Shown here: piece after piece, positions 23,171 to 32,111 of the stretch
Layout of the letters: each line of letters begins with the position of its first letter
Numbering within the stretch: position 1 is the stretch's first letter
Source of the DNA: Korarchaeum sp964519515
GTDB taxonomy: Archaea; Korarchaeota; Korarchaeia; Korarchaeales; Korarchaeaceae
Direction: 5' to 3'
NCBI GenBank assembly: GCA_964519515.1
Contig: CAZFIJ010000050.1
Location: 1 to 53,472 of the forward strand
Length of the DNA stretch: 53,472 nt
Made by a program: the position numbers and the translations under genes
Notes under the pieces: generated by a model
The model's database searches: none
What the model was told of the DNA's origin: nothing
The model's input: the letters and a program-made list of their open reading frames with translations, nothing else

Positions 23171-24694
23171 ATGATCCTGGACGTCCCGATATTATTCCTC
23201 TCAGTAGTTGTGCCCATCCTGGCCTCCCTGTTCCTCCCGTTTTTGAAGGGGAAGAGGGAGCTCACTATCATATCCACGATACTGCTCTTGATACCGCTCG
23301 CAGCTGTGGTATGGCTCTCCTTCATATCCGGCTTGAGGGAACCTGTCTTAGATCCCGTAGTACTATCGAATCCCACGTTAGGGAACTTCTCGATGCTCTT
23401 AGATCCGATATCAGCTCCCGTAGCTCTCTCGATAGGCATCGTCACTTCGATGATATCGATCTACTCTCTCAGATACATGGAGCACAGGTTCGAGGAGATG
23501 GAGAAGGAAGGGCAGAGGCCAGCTAGTTGGGGAATATACTTCATGTTGTACGTCATGTTCTCAGCCGCTATGATGGGAACTGTCCTATCGACGAACTTAG
23601 TGGAATTCTACCTCTTTCTCGAGGTCTCGCTTCTCCCCAGCTTCCTCCTAATAGCTTTCTACGGTTACGGTAAGAAGGAGAGGATAGCTCTCCTTTACTT
23701 GATCTGGACACATGTAGGAGCTTTAGCATTCTTAATAGGAGTCCTTTTACTTGGGCTCAACGCTGGGACTTTTGATTTCTTCAATCCAATCAGGGGAGTA
23801 GCTAATATGGGCTTAGGTGAGCTCCTGCCCGAAGCCATGAGGATGCCAGTCTTCATAGCGATCCTCATAGGTCTCTTCGTGAAGATGGCGGTTTTCGGAG
23901 TCCATATATGGCTGCCTTATGCTCATGCTGAGGCCCCCACGCCTGTCTCAGCTCTCCTTTCTCCGAATCTGATAGGGATAGCTGGTTATGCATTAATAAG
24001 GATAGCTTACGTCCTATTCCCATCGGATTTCGCTTCTCTCTCCCCATACCTTCTAGGGCTAGCTCTACTCACGATAATCTACGGGGGTTTGATGGCGTTA
24101 GCTCAAGATGACTTCAAGAGGTTCCTAGCTTATTCCAGCGTCTCCCAAATGGGGTACTTACTGATGGGTATAGCTAGCGTTACCTCCGTGGGGATGGCAG
24201 GCGCCCTCCTCCATTACGCCGCTCATGCTGTAGGCAAAGCCCTCCTCTTCGCGACAGCGGGCGTTCTGATAACTCAGCTCCACGGGCTCAGGAGTATCTC
24301 TAAGATGGGAGGCTTGGCAACTAAGATGCCGATGACCGCAGCTCTAGCGTTAATAGGCTTCATGCACATAACAGGAGTGCCGCCATCCTTGGGCTTGTGG
24401 AGCGAGATACTCATATTAGCTGGTGTCTCGGATCTAGCTATGAGGATCGGCCAATTCGCTCTAATAGTGACGCTCCTTCTCGTGGGCATAGGATTGTCTA
24501 CAGCATATTCATTCGTGACGATGAGGAGGATCTTCTTCGGCGGCGAATCCGAGGCCTCTGAACACGCTGAGGAAGCGGGCTATGACCTCCTATTGCCCAT
24601 GATAGTGATAGCAGCTATGGGCTTACTGCTCTTCTTAGTACCTCAGCTCCTGATAGATCCGATGATAAGATCCTTGAACTCCCTGCTAGGGTGA
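23171..24694 (+). CDS. nuoM: Complex I antiporter-like subunit M
   Basis: A 507-residue membrane subunit with about 14 helices. FYLFLEVSLLPSFLLI holds the conserved glutamate of helix 5, FVKMAVFGVHIWLPYAHAEAPTPVSALLS the lysine of helix 7, and DFKRFLAYSSVSQMGY the region of helix 11. It forms one of the three proton channels. GGGGG precedes the ATG. The stop overlaps nuoL by 4 bases. It lies before nuoL, reversed from the usual bacterial L-M order. Confidence 0.95.
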   Translation: MILDVPILFLSVVVPILASLFLPFLKGKRELTIISTILLLIPLAAVVWLSFISGLREPVLDPVVLSNPTLGNFSMLLDPISAPVALSIGIVTSMISIYSLRYMEHRFEEMEKEGQRPASWGIYFMLYVMFSAAMMGTVLSTNLVEFYLFLEVSLLPSFLLIAFYGYGKKERIALLYLIWTHVGALAFLIGVLLLGLNAGTFDFFNPIRGVANMGLGELLPEAMRMPVFIAILIGLFVKMAVFGVHIWLPYAHAEAPTPVSALLSPNLIGIAGYALIRIAYVLFPSDFASLSPYLLGLALLTIIYGGLMALAQDDFKRFLAYSSVSQMGYLLMGIASVTSVGMAGALLHYAAHAVGKALLFATAGVLITQLHGLRSISKMGGLATKMPMTAALALIGFMHITGVPPSLGLWSEILILAGVSDLAMRIGQFALIVTLLLVGIGLSTAYSFVTMRRIFFGGESEASEHAEEAGYDLLLPMIVIAAMGLLLFLVPQLLIDPMIRSLNSLLG

Positions 24695-26763
24695 ACGCTA
24701 TGGATTATGCCCTCCTGACGTGGTCCCTTCCTTTCATCGGCGCTCTCCTCTCCCTGATCCTGAGGGGGAAGTTGAGGGACATAATAGCTGTACTCGCGAT
24801 ACTAGCTTCAGCAGTCTTCTCCACTCTCTCACTTCAGGAATTCCTGAGGGCTGGTGAGCCCATTCATTTGAGTTATCAGTGGATACCATCGCTCGGCATA
24901 TCTCTAGGTACTTACGTGGATTCCTTGAGCGGGTTCATGTCCCTGATAGTCTCTTGGTTGAGCTTCTTAATAGCTGCTTACAGCTTGAAGTATATGGAAG
25001 GGGACCCTGGGCTCACTAGATACTGGTTCTTCTTCGATTTCTTCGTTGGGAGCATGCTCCTCCTCGTCTTAGCGGATAACCTCGTGACTATGTTCCTAGG
25101 ATGGGAGGGGACTGGATTAGCTTCATACGCTCTGATAGGCCACTGGTACACTGATGAGGAGGAGAGATGCGTCGGAGATATAGGGAGGAAGGCTTTCGGC
25201 ATCCCGATGTGGTTCACGCCCAGCCACAGCGGGCTGAGGGCTATAGTCTTCACGAGGTTGGGGGATGTGGGCTTCATAGCTGGGATAGGAGTCCTCTACT
25301 ACTTCACTAAGAGCTTCTCGATACTTGAAATCTCAGAGAAAGTCGCTCAATGGGCTGGACCCATGGCTGAGAGCGGTTTGCTCCTCCCCTTCCTTCTGGT
25401 ATTCTCACTAGGGGCTTTCGCGAAATCAGCTCAATTCCCGTTCCACGAATGGTTAGTCACAGCTATGACCGGTCCAACATCAGTCAGCGCTTTGATACAT
25501 GCAGCTACTATGGTGAAAGCAGGGGTCTACTTCTTGCTCAGGTTCTCCCCTATATTCGTGCTAGCTGCTCACGAAGTCCCCATAGCTGAGAGCCAAGTCC
25601 ACAGCTTCTTCTCAATTGTAGCGATAATAGGGGCTTTCACGGCGTTCTTGATGGCTTCACAAGCTCTAGTATCGAGGGAGCTGAAGCTCATACTGGCTTT
25701 CTCAACTGCATCTCAACTCGGTTACATGTTCCTAGCTTTAGGGGCCGCTGGCCTCATAGCAGAGTTTCCACTGGGCTTCTTAGCTGGTTTCTCCCACTTG
25801 ATGAGTCACGCTATATTCAAGGCATCCCTCTTCCTCGTAGCTGGTGCGATGATACACGCTGTGCACTCTAGGTTCATAGACGATATGGGCGGTCTCTGGA
25901 AGTTCATGAAGTGGTCCTTCCTCTCCATGAGCTTAGCTTCCCTGAGCTTAATGGGGATCCCCCCGTTCATGGGGTTCTGGACGAAGGACATGGTGCTAGA
26001 AGTGGCTAGGGAATCTGGGATATATCTCGCTTATATGCTGGGCCTCATAACAGCTGGTCTCACTGCCTTCTACTCCACTAGGCTCTTGATAAGGACCTTC
26101 ATAATAGGGAAAGCCCATCACACTCATGAAGCTCATCCAATAATGCTGCTCCCTTACTTAACCCTCGCGGTGATATCTTTCCTCTTGGGGATGCTGTGGC
26201 CTATCTTAGGAGTAAACCTCCTCTCCGGGATGGTGTTGAGAGTAATAGGGGTGCATGAGGAGTTCCACCCGGAGTTGCACTTAGATCCCGAGCTCCTCAT
26301 CTCATCTCTAGGCATCGTCTCCCTCAGCATAATAGTGGCTCTATCCCTCTACTTGACTGAAGGAGGCCTCAGTAGGATATCCTCTGCGAGGAGCACCTCC
26401 CTGGGGAGAGCTATTCACGACTTCCTCTACGATAGGTGGTACATAAATGCCCTCTACTATAAAGCGATAGTAGGGTCCTTCTCTTGGTTATCCAGGAACG
26501 TCTTCAAGTACTTCGATTCGTTGGTAGTAGATGGGTTCTACCATATCCTAATACCCAAGCTCACTGAGTGGCTCAGTTACTTCGGCTTCAAGTACTTCGA
26601 GACCGAAGTGGTAGATGATACCTACCATGAGAGAGTTGTGAGAGGATTCACTTCCCTCGGATCCTTCTTCAGGAGGATGCAGACGGGATTAGTGAACCAC
26701 TATCTCACGATATTCGTCCTAGGCCTCCTAGTGGTGTTGCTGTTGATAATATGGGTGGGATGA
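24691..26763 (+). CDS. nuoL: Complex I antiporter-like subunit L
   Basis: A 690-residue subunit, the largest proton-pumping member. FLGWEGTGLASYALIGHWY carries the helix 5 glutamate, AKSAQFPFHEWLVTAMTGPTSVSALIHAATMV the helix 7-8 lysine segment. The part after helix 16 contains the long lateral helix and two similar units, FKYFDSLVVDGFYH and FKYFETEVVDDTYH. Compared with E. coli NuoL there is an insertion of about 20 residues (ERCVGDIGRKAFGIPMWFTP) after helix 5. The start is GTG 24691 or ATG 24700. Confidence 0.95.
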   Translation: MNAMDYALLTWSLPFIGALLSLILRGKLRDIIAVLAILASAVFSTLSLQEFLRAGEPIHLSYQWIPSLGISLGTYVDSLSGFMSLIVSWLSFLIAAYSLKYMEGDPGLTRYWFFFDFFVGSMLLLVLADNLVTMFLGWEGTGLASYALIGHWYTDEEERCVGDIGRKAFGIPMWFTPSHSGLRAIVFTRLGDVGFIAGIGVLYYFTKSFSILEISEKVAQWAGPMAESGLLLPFLLVFSLGAFAKSAQFPFHEWLVTAMTGPTSVSALIHAATMVKAGVYFLLRFSPIFVLAAHEVPIAESQVHSFFSIVAIIGAFTAFLMASQALVSRELKLILAFSTASQLGYMFLALGAAGLIAEFPLGFLAGFSHLMSHAIFKASLFLVAGAMIHAVHSRFIDDMGGLWKFMKWSFLSMSLASLSLMGIPPFMGFWTKDMVLEVARESGIYLAYMLGLITAGLTAFYSTRLLIRTFIIGKAHHTHEAHPIMLLPYLTLAVISFLLGMLWPILGVNLLSGMVLRVIGVHEEFHPELHLDPELLISSLGIVSLSIIVALSLYLTEGGLSRISSARSTSLGRAIHDFLYDRWYINALYYKAIVGSFSWLSRNVFKYFDSLVVDGFYHILIPKLTEWLSYFGFKYFETEVVDDTYHERVVRGFTSLGSFFRRMQTGLVNHYLTIFVLGLLVVLLLIIWVG

Positions 26764-28154
26764 TGGAGCTCATAGTATGGTCTATATTCGCGATCCTCTC
26801 GGCAGCGGGCCTCATCATACCAGTTATAGATTACCTTAGAGGAGTGAGGATAAGCCCTTACATAACTCTGATATCGACTGCAGCATCCACGATCCTCCTA
26901 ACGTTTCTCATGAGGGAGAGCGGAACGATGTTCAACGGGCTCATAAGGATAGATCCCCTATCGACATACATAGCATTCATAGCAGCTTTCGGCTCCTTCT
27001 TAGTAGTTCTAGCTTCACTATCCCAAGCTAAGGATTGGAGCACAGCTCCTAGCCTTTACTCCCTCATCCTCCTCTCCCTCCTCGGAGTCCTCTTCATCCT
27101 CTACGCTAACGATGCCTCTGTAGTGATAGCCTCTTGGGCTCTAGTTGCTATAGCATCTTACGTAATAGTGGGCATGAGGAAGGATGAAGCATCACTAGAG
27201 GCGTCAGTTAAGTACTCCCTCATGGGTGTGGCTTCGTCATCTCTCCTCATCTTCGGTTTCGCTCTCGTCCTCGGGGTGACTAAGGAGAGTCAATTGATTC
27301 AGTTGAGCTACGTATCGACTCAGCTCAGGGATATCTTAATACTAGGAGTTCTCATACTGATAGCTGCAGTAGGCTTCAAGATGGGAGTCTTCCCGTTCCA
27401 CGCTTGGTTGCCCGATGTCTACGGTGGTGCTAATCCCCTCTTAGTTTCCTTCGTCTCGGGAGTAGTGAAACTGATAAGTATAGGAGCATTTATAAGAGTT
27501 CTGCAACCCCTAATCCCAGCTATAAGTGATTATTGGTTCGCAGCTATGGCTATCCTATCTACACTCACGATGTTCTATGGGAATATAGCTGCTCTCGTCC
27601 AGAGGAACGTCCAGAGGATGATGGCTTACTCGAGCATAGCTCAAGCTGGGTACTTCCTCATAGCTTTCGCAGCTCTAGGATCCACTCAATTAGCTCTTCA
27701 GGCTATAGGGCTTCAGGTGACTACGTACGTGCTCGCTAAGATAGGGATATTCGTGGGGCTAGGCTACTTGAGTAGGAAGGGCTTCGGGCTCACTCTAGAT
27801 GGGCTAAAGGGATCGGGGAGGATCATGAGGCTATCGGGATCCATGATCACGATACTCATATTGAGCCTCATGGGCATGCCACCTCTAATAGGTTTCTGGA
27901 GTAAGTTCATGTACATCTTCTTCTCAGTGATGGACATAGCCCCATGGCTAGCTTTATTGGGTGTGATAAACAGCGGGATATCTGTAGGTTACTACGCATT
28001 GGTTTTAAGGTATATGTACTTCGCGAACCCCCCTGAGCTAGAAGTTAAGGAGAGCTCTAGGGATCCTGAGCTATACGTACTAGCTATAGTCGGAGCGCTC
28101 TCTGTCGTCTTAGGCTTGGGATTAGTTGATTACTTAGTGCTCCTCCTCTCATAA
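26751..28154 (+). CDS. nuoN: Complex I antiporter-like subunit N
   Basis: A 467-residue membrane subunit and the last gene of the operon. GFKMGVFPFHAWLPDVYGGANPLLVSFVSGVVKL and NVQRMMAYSSIAQAGYFLIAF are the NuoN/ND2 core motifs with the channel lysines. It overlaps nuoL by 13 bases; ATG 26760 is an alternative start. T-rich sequence follows the stop (CTTTTTAG), a possible archaeal terminator. Confidence 0.94.
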   Translation: MGGMMELIVWSIFAILSAAGLIIPVIDYLRGVRISPYITLISTAASTILLTFLMRESGTMFNGLIRIDPLSTYIAFIAAFGSFLVVLASLSQAKDWSTAPSLYSLILLSLLGVLFILYANDASVVIASWALVAIASYVIVGMRKDEASLEASVKYSLMGVASSSLLIFGFALVLGVTKESQLIQLSYVSTQLRDILILGVLILIAAVGFKMGVFPFHAWLPDVYGGANPLLVSFVSGVVKLISIGAFIRVLQPLIPAISDYWFAAMAILSTLTMFYGNIAALVQRNVQRMMAYSSIAQAGYFLIAFAALGSTQLALQAIGLQVTTYVLAKIGIFVGLGYLSRKGFGLTLDGLKGSGRIMRLSGSMITILILSLMGMPPLIGFWSKFMYIFFSVMDIAPWLALLGVINSGISVGYYALVLRYMYFANPPELEVKESSRDPELYVLAIVGALSVVLGLGLVDYLVLLLS

Positions 28155-28256
28155 CTTTTTAGTTCAGAGCGCCCCTAACTGAGACATTAATTTTTATTAC
28201 ACATGGGATTATTCTGAAAAATCGTAGCTCTCTCTGAATCTTATATATTCATTCTC

Positions 28257-28642
28257 ATGAAGATAGATAGACTTCTCGTTGAAGAATTTATATATACATG
28301 CTTCTCAACCCTCATATTCTTCTACGCAATTCTCTCTCATATCTTCATAGGGGGACCGCGGACGACTCGCTCTTATATCCTCTTGACCCTCTTTTCCATC
28401 ACGATCGTACTCCCGATATCCCTCTCCCTCTACTTGGAGCCTAAGTGCACATACTCTCCCTATCAAGATGTCTCACAAGTCCGATTTGTGGCTTCTTAAC
28501 TCTTCTCGGGCTTTCAGCTTTCTCGCCATTCCTCTATTTCTATCTCTCATCTTTGAGATCTTACTACATTAGGAAGAGATCGGAGGGGGTCATCGGGAGG
28601 GGGGATTATGAAGGGAGGGATCTCCCCTCGATAAACTCGTGA
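28257..28642 (+). pseudogene. Decayed small membrane protein
   Basis: Two overlapping frames together read as one hydrophobic protein of about 125 residues. The first (from ATG 28257 to a stop at 28497) has two membrane-like segments (TCFSTLIFFYAILSHIFI and LLTLFSITIVLPISLSLYL). The second frame, used from about 28490, continues with a third (LLGLSAFSPFLYFYLSSL) and a basic tail. A single frameshift near 28490 would join them. No family was recognised, and neither half has a convincing ribosome-binding sequence. A TATA-like TCTTATATATTC lies at 28240-28251. Confidence 0.35.
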
Positions 28643-29170
28643 ACGTCATACTATTCACTATCACCGCGGTGATGACTATCCTCGATCACTTCGGATTCCA
28701 TATACTCCTACTGCTCCTCTACTCCCTATTCCCGATTCTCCCAGTAGTGCGGCTGCTTTCGGGAGGGAATCCATACATGAGAGGATCGCGAGGAGGGCTA
28801 GCGAGTTCGCTATCCCGATATTCCCACTGGTAGCAGTGGTCTCACTTCTCCTCATGATATCGGGGATTCGGTCATCGAGGGATGTGCGTAAGGTATGTTT
28901 AGCACTTTAGTGTCGATGTCAGTAGTAGCTCTCGGCTTCGGAGTAGATTACAGCGTCCCTCACGAGATGTATTACGAGATATAATACCTCTTCAATAGTT
29001 CTCTTCGCCGTGATGATACCCTCCTAGAGGGCGGCTATAAGTACCCGTCCAAACTTCGTTTAGCGAGCCCTACATGCCCCTTCCTCATGGTACTCGGATC
29101 CCCCATCTTTCTTTCATGTATTTACTTCGGCATAGCTCATATCATTTTAAAGGGTTCGCAGAAGGGCCGA
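28639..29170 (+). pseudogene. Remnant of an MMPL/RND-type membrane transporter
   Basis: No open frame longer than about 80 codons spans this stretch, yet transporter-like pieces appear in successive frames. About 28752-28907 reads ERIARRASEFAIPIFPLVAVVSLLLMISG. Bases 28895-28984 in another frame read FSTLVSMSVVALGFGVDYSV, resembling the conserved GVDY segment of MMPL/RND transporters, then stop. A third frame at 29060-29150 reads PFLMVLGSPIFLSCIYFG. Several frameshifts and stops separate them. This is best explained as a truncated, decaying gene. With the preceding piece it explains the 1.09 kb without an intact gene after nuoN. Confidence 0.45.
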
Positions 29171-29244
29171 CTCTTTGAATCCGAGGTACTACCGCCCATG
29201 GAAACGCTTAAGAGTCCTCTCGACTTGATCGATCGGAGGTATGG

Positions 29245-29964
29245 ATGTACCTCCCGTGGAGCTACATCCATTCCTTCGAGTGTGATGCTTGCGGGATCTG
29301 TTGTTCACACTTCTCAGTGCCCCTGAGGCTCGATGAAGCCCTAGAGATATCTAGAAAGTTCGGAAGGGATTACGTAGAGATCAAGAAGGATAGGTTCTTC
29401 TTGAGGAAGGGAGGTAGGGATTGCCCCTTCCTCTTGAGCTCCCATATGAGCCTCTGTTATCTCCAGTTGCTCGGTATGAAGCCGAGGGCGTGCAAACTCT
29501 GGCCATTCTACATATTCAGTAACCCAGAATATGGGAGGAGGGAGGAAGCAGCTTTCTCCAATAAGCTGGGGACCTTCTACATCTACGTAGATCCCAGATG
29601 CCCCGGGATCACTATCGGGAGGCCATCTGAGAGGCTCATAAATGCTATAGATGAGGCAGTGGAGATATGGTTAGGCCTCAGGAGGGAGCAAGTACTGACG
29701 ACCTCACTCGAAGCTCTCAGGTACATAGGGCATGAGTTAACACCTAAGGTAACTTCAATAGAAGAATTTTCAGAACTACCTTTATCTATAGGATCCCAGA
29801 TCCTCAAGATAGGAGCATATGTGCGAAATCAGCTCCATAAAGAAGTCCTCCCCCATCGGTTGAGTCGATGGGAAAGTTTATTAGGCAGCGCTTCACATTA
29901 CTTGGGGCCGGGAGAGGGGGTATCGGAGAGACCTCTGATGACCAGCGCTCTAAGGAGCTGCTGA
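29245..29964 (+). CDS. YkgJ-type cysteine-cluster protein
   Basis: A 239-residue protein with the YkgJ (UPF0153) pattern: C13-x2-C16-x2-C19-C20, then GGRDCPFLL, SLCYLQLLGMKPRACKLWPF. The cysteines bind a zinc or iron-sulfur centre in the family; the substrate is not established. GGAGGT at 29235-29240 supports ATG 29245. The last 40 residues (PHRLSRWESLLGSASHYLGPGEG onward) do not look like the rest and are encoded by DNA with strong inverted repeats, so the original C-terminus may have been replaced. It follows a pseudogene tract and converges on the next gene. Confidence 0.75.
   Translation: MYLPWSYIHSFECDACGICCSHFSVPLRLDEALEISRKFGRDYVEIKKDRFFLRKGGRDCPFLLSSHMSLCYLQLLGMKPRACKLWPFYIFSNPEYGRREEAAFSNKLGTFYIYVDPRCPGITIGRPSERLINAIDEAVEIWLGLRREQVLTTSLEALRYIGHELTPKVTSIEEFSELPLSIGSQILKIGAYVRNQLHKEVLPHRLSRWESLLGSASHYLGPGEGVSERPLMTSALRSC
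29852..29872 (+). repeat. Hairpin inside the 3' end of the cysteine-cluster gene
   Basis: CCCATCG and CGATGGG form a perfect 7-base stem around a 7-base loop. It resembles the subterminal hairpins of IS200/IS605 ends, but no transposase lies nearby. Confidence 0.45.
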
Positions 29965-29996
29965 TTCCCGTTTCCGCGGGAACCCCCGAAAGCCCC
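29904..29996. other. Strongly base-paired element of unknown nature
   Basis: The ends pair: GGGGC (29904-29908) with GCCCC (29992-29996), and GGGGG (29916-29920) with CCCCC (29983-29987), separated by an internal loop. Inside are two hairpins: CAGCGCTC (29943-29950) with GAGCTGCTG (29955-29963, one bulge) around TAAG, and TTCCCG (29965-29970) with CGGGAA (29977-29982). The 93 bases thus fold as a closed multibranch shape on either strand. It overlaps the end of the cysteine-cluster CDS and lies between convergent genes. It may be a small RNA, a bidirectional terminator or a mobile-element scar. No known RNA family was recognised. Confidence 0.5.
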
Positions 29997-29997
29997 T

Positions 29998-30627
29998 TCA
30001 TATCCCCTTGAGGAGTCTCAAATAAGTAGATGGGCTCAACTCAGTTATACTTCCTTCATCAACTGATGTTATGAGTATCCCGTTGAGCTTGCATCTCCTC
30101 AATATCTCCAACGGTATCGGGGGGTTCGTGTAGTACTTATCCAGGAGCGACTTCCACTTAATTAACTCGCTCTCATTCCTCTCATCGGGAGGCAATAGGA
30201 CGAAGGGCGGTATCTCCATTAGGTATGTGGGCGGAGCCGCTAGGTAAAACCTATCTGAGTGGATGCTGTACCTAGCTATCTTACTCGCTACCCTAGCTCT
30301 GCAGAAGTTATCAGGATCTAGAGCGTGCTCAGGTGGGACGTAACCAGTTTCCACCTCGATTATCACCATAATATCCTTTAAACACAAGAGATCGCATTTT
30401 AAATCATCTATTGGGACCTCAACGTCCACCTCATATCCTTTTGAAATGAAATGAGCTGCAATCACTATCTCCATAGCGGAATGATTTATCTTAACCAATC
30501 CCCTCTTATGAAGGTCAACGAGCTTATTTATGAGAGGATCCAGCCTACCGCTCGCCACTACTCCTTTCTCCTCCAATCTAGAGGCTAACTTCCTCAGATC
30601 GGATCTGAAAACCCTCTCGTTCGGCAC
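29998..30627 (-). CDS. Putative PD-(D/E)XK nuclease-fold protein
   Basis: A 209-residue soluble protein of unknown function. The pattern resembles the restriction-endonuclease fold: helix with E53 (SAMEIVIAAHF), strand GYEVDVEVPI, D79 in KCDLLCL, and E91-V-E93 in MVIIEVETG, followed by a lysine-containing helix ASKIARY and strand DRFYLAAPP. The usual ExK is ExE here, and a lysine could be supplied from the following helix. The N-terminal 45 residues are helical and basic. No partner methylase lies nearby, so a stand-alone DNA-repair or defence role are both possible. The call is a fold-level inference. Confidence 0.5.
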   Translation of the reverse strand: MPNERVFRSDLRKLASRLEEKGVVASGRLDPLINKLVDLHKRGLVKINHSAMEIVIAAHFISKGYEVDVEVPIDDLKCDLLCLKDIMVIIEVETGYVPPEHALDPDNFCRARVASKIARYSIHSDRFYLAAPPTYLMEIPPFVLLPPDERNESELIKWKSLLDKYYTNPPIPLEILRRCKLNGILITSVDEGSITELSPSTYLRLLKGI

Positions 30628-30677
30628 TTTCGAGCATCACATCGATAACTTTTAGTTCTTACTGTATCACGAGTTAG

Positions 30678-32111
30678 GTGCCTATGCAGAGAACGAAGAT
30701 AATAGGGACGATAGGACCATCCTCCTCCCAAATAGAAGTGCTGAAGGGCATGATAATCGAGGGGATGAGTATAGCCAGGCTGAACTTCTCCCATGGGACT
30801 ATAGGGGAGAAGATGGAACAGGTAGAGATGATAAGAGAGGCCTCACATGAGCTTGGGATCAGAGTGGGCCTGATGTCCGATCTCCAGGGGCCTGAAGTCA
30901 GGACGCATATGGGCAAGAAGGAGCTCAAGATAGAGGATGGAGACCTCGTCACTGTGAGCGGTAAGGAGGGAATTGGGGAGATAAAGATAAAGCCATCGAG
31001 CGTTTTAAGGGGTCTAGAGCCGGATGATGAGCTCTACATAGATGAGGGGAGGATAAGGCTCAGGGTGAGGGAAGTTGATAGCGAGCTCCTCAAGTGCGAG
31101 GTCATTCAGGGAGGCCTCGTCAGGGATAAGAGATCTGTACACGCATCAAAGCCTTTCGAACTCAGAGGTTTGACGGAGGAGGATAAGGAGGCTATAAGGG
31201 CTTCAATGAGCAAGGGGGTCGATTTCATAGCTTTATCCTTCGTCAAATCAGCTGAGGATGTAGTCGAGGCGATGGAGTTCATGCGTTCTATCTCCGACGA
31301 CCCCCCAGCTATAATATCTAAGATAGAGACTAAGGAAGCTGTCGAGAGGATAAAGGAGATACTAGATGTATCTTACGGGATCATGGTAGCTAGAGGGGAT
31401 CTCGGTGTGGAATTGCCCCTCCAAGAGGTCCCTAAGATACAGAAGAAATTGATAAGGCTCGCTAATCAGAACGCTAAGCCAGTGATAACAGCGACTGAGA
31501 TGCTCGAATCCATGACTCACAGCCCTATACCGACTAGAGCTGAGGTCACTGATGTCTACAACGCGATACTCGATGGGAGCGACGCTATAATGCTATCAGC
31601 TGAGACAGCTATAGGCAAGTACCCAGTGCTCAGCGTCAGATGGATGAGGATAATAGCTGAGATAGCTGAGAGCTCCCTTGAGAGCAGGCTAGATTTCCCG
31701 ATAGACACGATACCTTCCTTCATTGGGAAGGCTGCTGTAGAGGCTTCAGAGATCCTCAAATGCCCCGTCATATTTTGCTTCACTTACTCAGGTTATACAG
31801 CGAGACACGTCGCTAGACACAGGCCTAAAGCTAGGATAATAGCCCTGAGTAGCAGCAAGAGGACGAGCCAGCTCCTCACACTCACATGGGGGGTTGAGAC
31901 GATAGATGTGACTGGGGACTTGGATGAGGCCTTGAGCTTCGCCCTGAGCTATTGCATGGATAGGGGCATATTATCGGAGGACGATCGCATCGTAGTGACT
32001 TACGGCCATCCCCACGGTGAGGCTAAGACGAACACCCTCAGGGTATTGAGTGTGAGGGAACTTCAGAGAGCGGGGACGCCGAAGCCCGCTGAGACCACGG
32101 GGCCGTCGTGA
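30678..32111 (+). CDS. pyk: Pyruvate kinase
   Basis: A 477-residue glycolytic enzyme that makes pyruvate and ATP from phosphoenolpyruvate. RTKIIGTIGPSS opens the protein, followed by ARLNFSHG, SDLQGPEVR, the metal site in ISKIETKEAVE and GIMVARGDLGVELP, and TATEMLESM. The C-terminal domain (from about 345) is the usual regulatory domain. Start is GTG 30678 or ATG 30684. The 3' end overlaps convergent pyrC by 49 bases, an unusually long antisense overlap. Confidence 0.96.
   Translation: MPMQRTKIIGTIGPSSSQIEVLKGMIIEGMSIARLNFSHGTIGEKMEQVEMIREASHELGIRVGLMSDLQGPEVRTHMGKKELKIEDGDLVTVSGKEGIGEIKIKPSSVLRGLEPDDELYIDEGRIRLRVREVDSELLKCEVIQGGLVRDKRSVHASKPFELRGLTEEDKEAIRASMSKGVDFIALSFVKSAEDVVEAMEFMRSISDDPPAIISKIETKEAVERIKEILDVSYGIMVARGDLGVELPLQEVPKIQKKLIRLANQNAKPVITATEMLESMTHSPIPTRAEVTDVYNAILDGSDAIMLSAETAIGKYPVLSVRWMRIIAEIAESSLESRLDFPIDTIPSFIGKAAVEASEILKCPVIFCFTYSGYTARHVARHRPKARIIALSSSKRTSQLLTLTWGVETIDVTGDLDEALSFALSYCMDRGILSEDDRIVVTYGHPHGEAKTNTLRVLSVRELQRAGTPKPAETTGPS

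Noticed and set aside
24978..25277. Long open frames antisense to nuoL, EF-2 and other genes.
   Set aside because: They follow the codon pattern of the real gene on the other strand and have no ribosome-binding sequence or recognisable protein features.
29840..29880. End of an IS200/IS605 element, suggested by AGAAGTCCTCCCCC and the following hairpin.
   Set aside because: No transposase or TnpB remnant lies within several kilobases and no second end was found, so a mobile-element annotation is not supported.
29936..29964. C/D-box small RNA: TGATGA at 29936-29941 and CTGA at 29961-29964.
   Set aside because: The boxes are only about 20 bases apart, there are no internal C' and D' boxes, and the space is taken by a hairpin, so it cannot be a standard guide RNA.
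29904..29996. tRNA or tRNA remnant on the minus strand, from a GCTC..GAGC segment resembling a D arm.
   Set aside because: The loop is only four bases, no seven-base anticodon loop or T arm with TTC can be drawn, and the 3' end does not pair as an acceptor stem.
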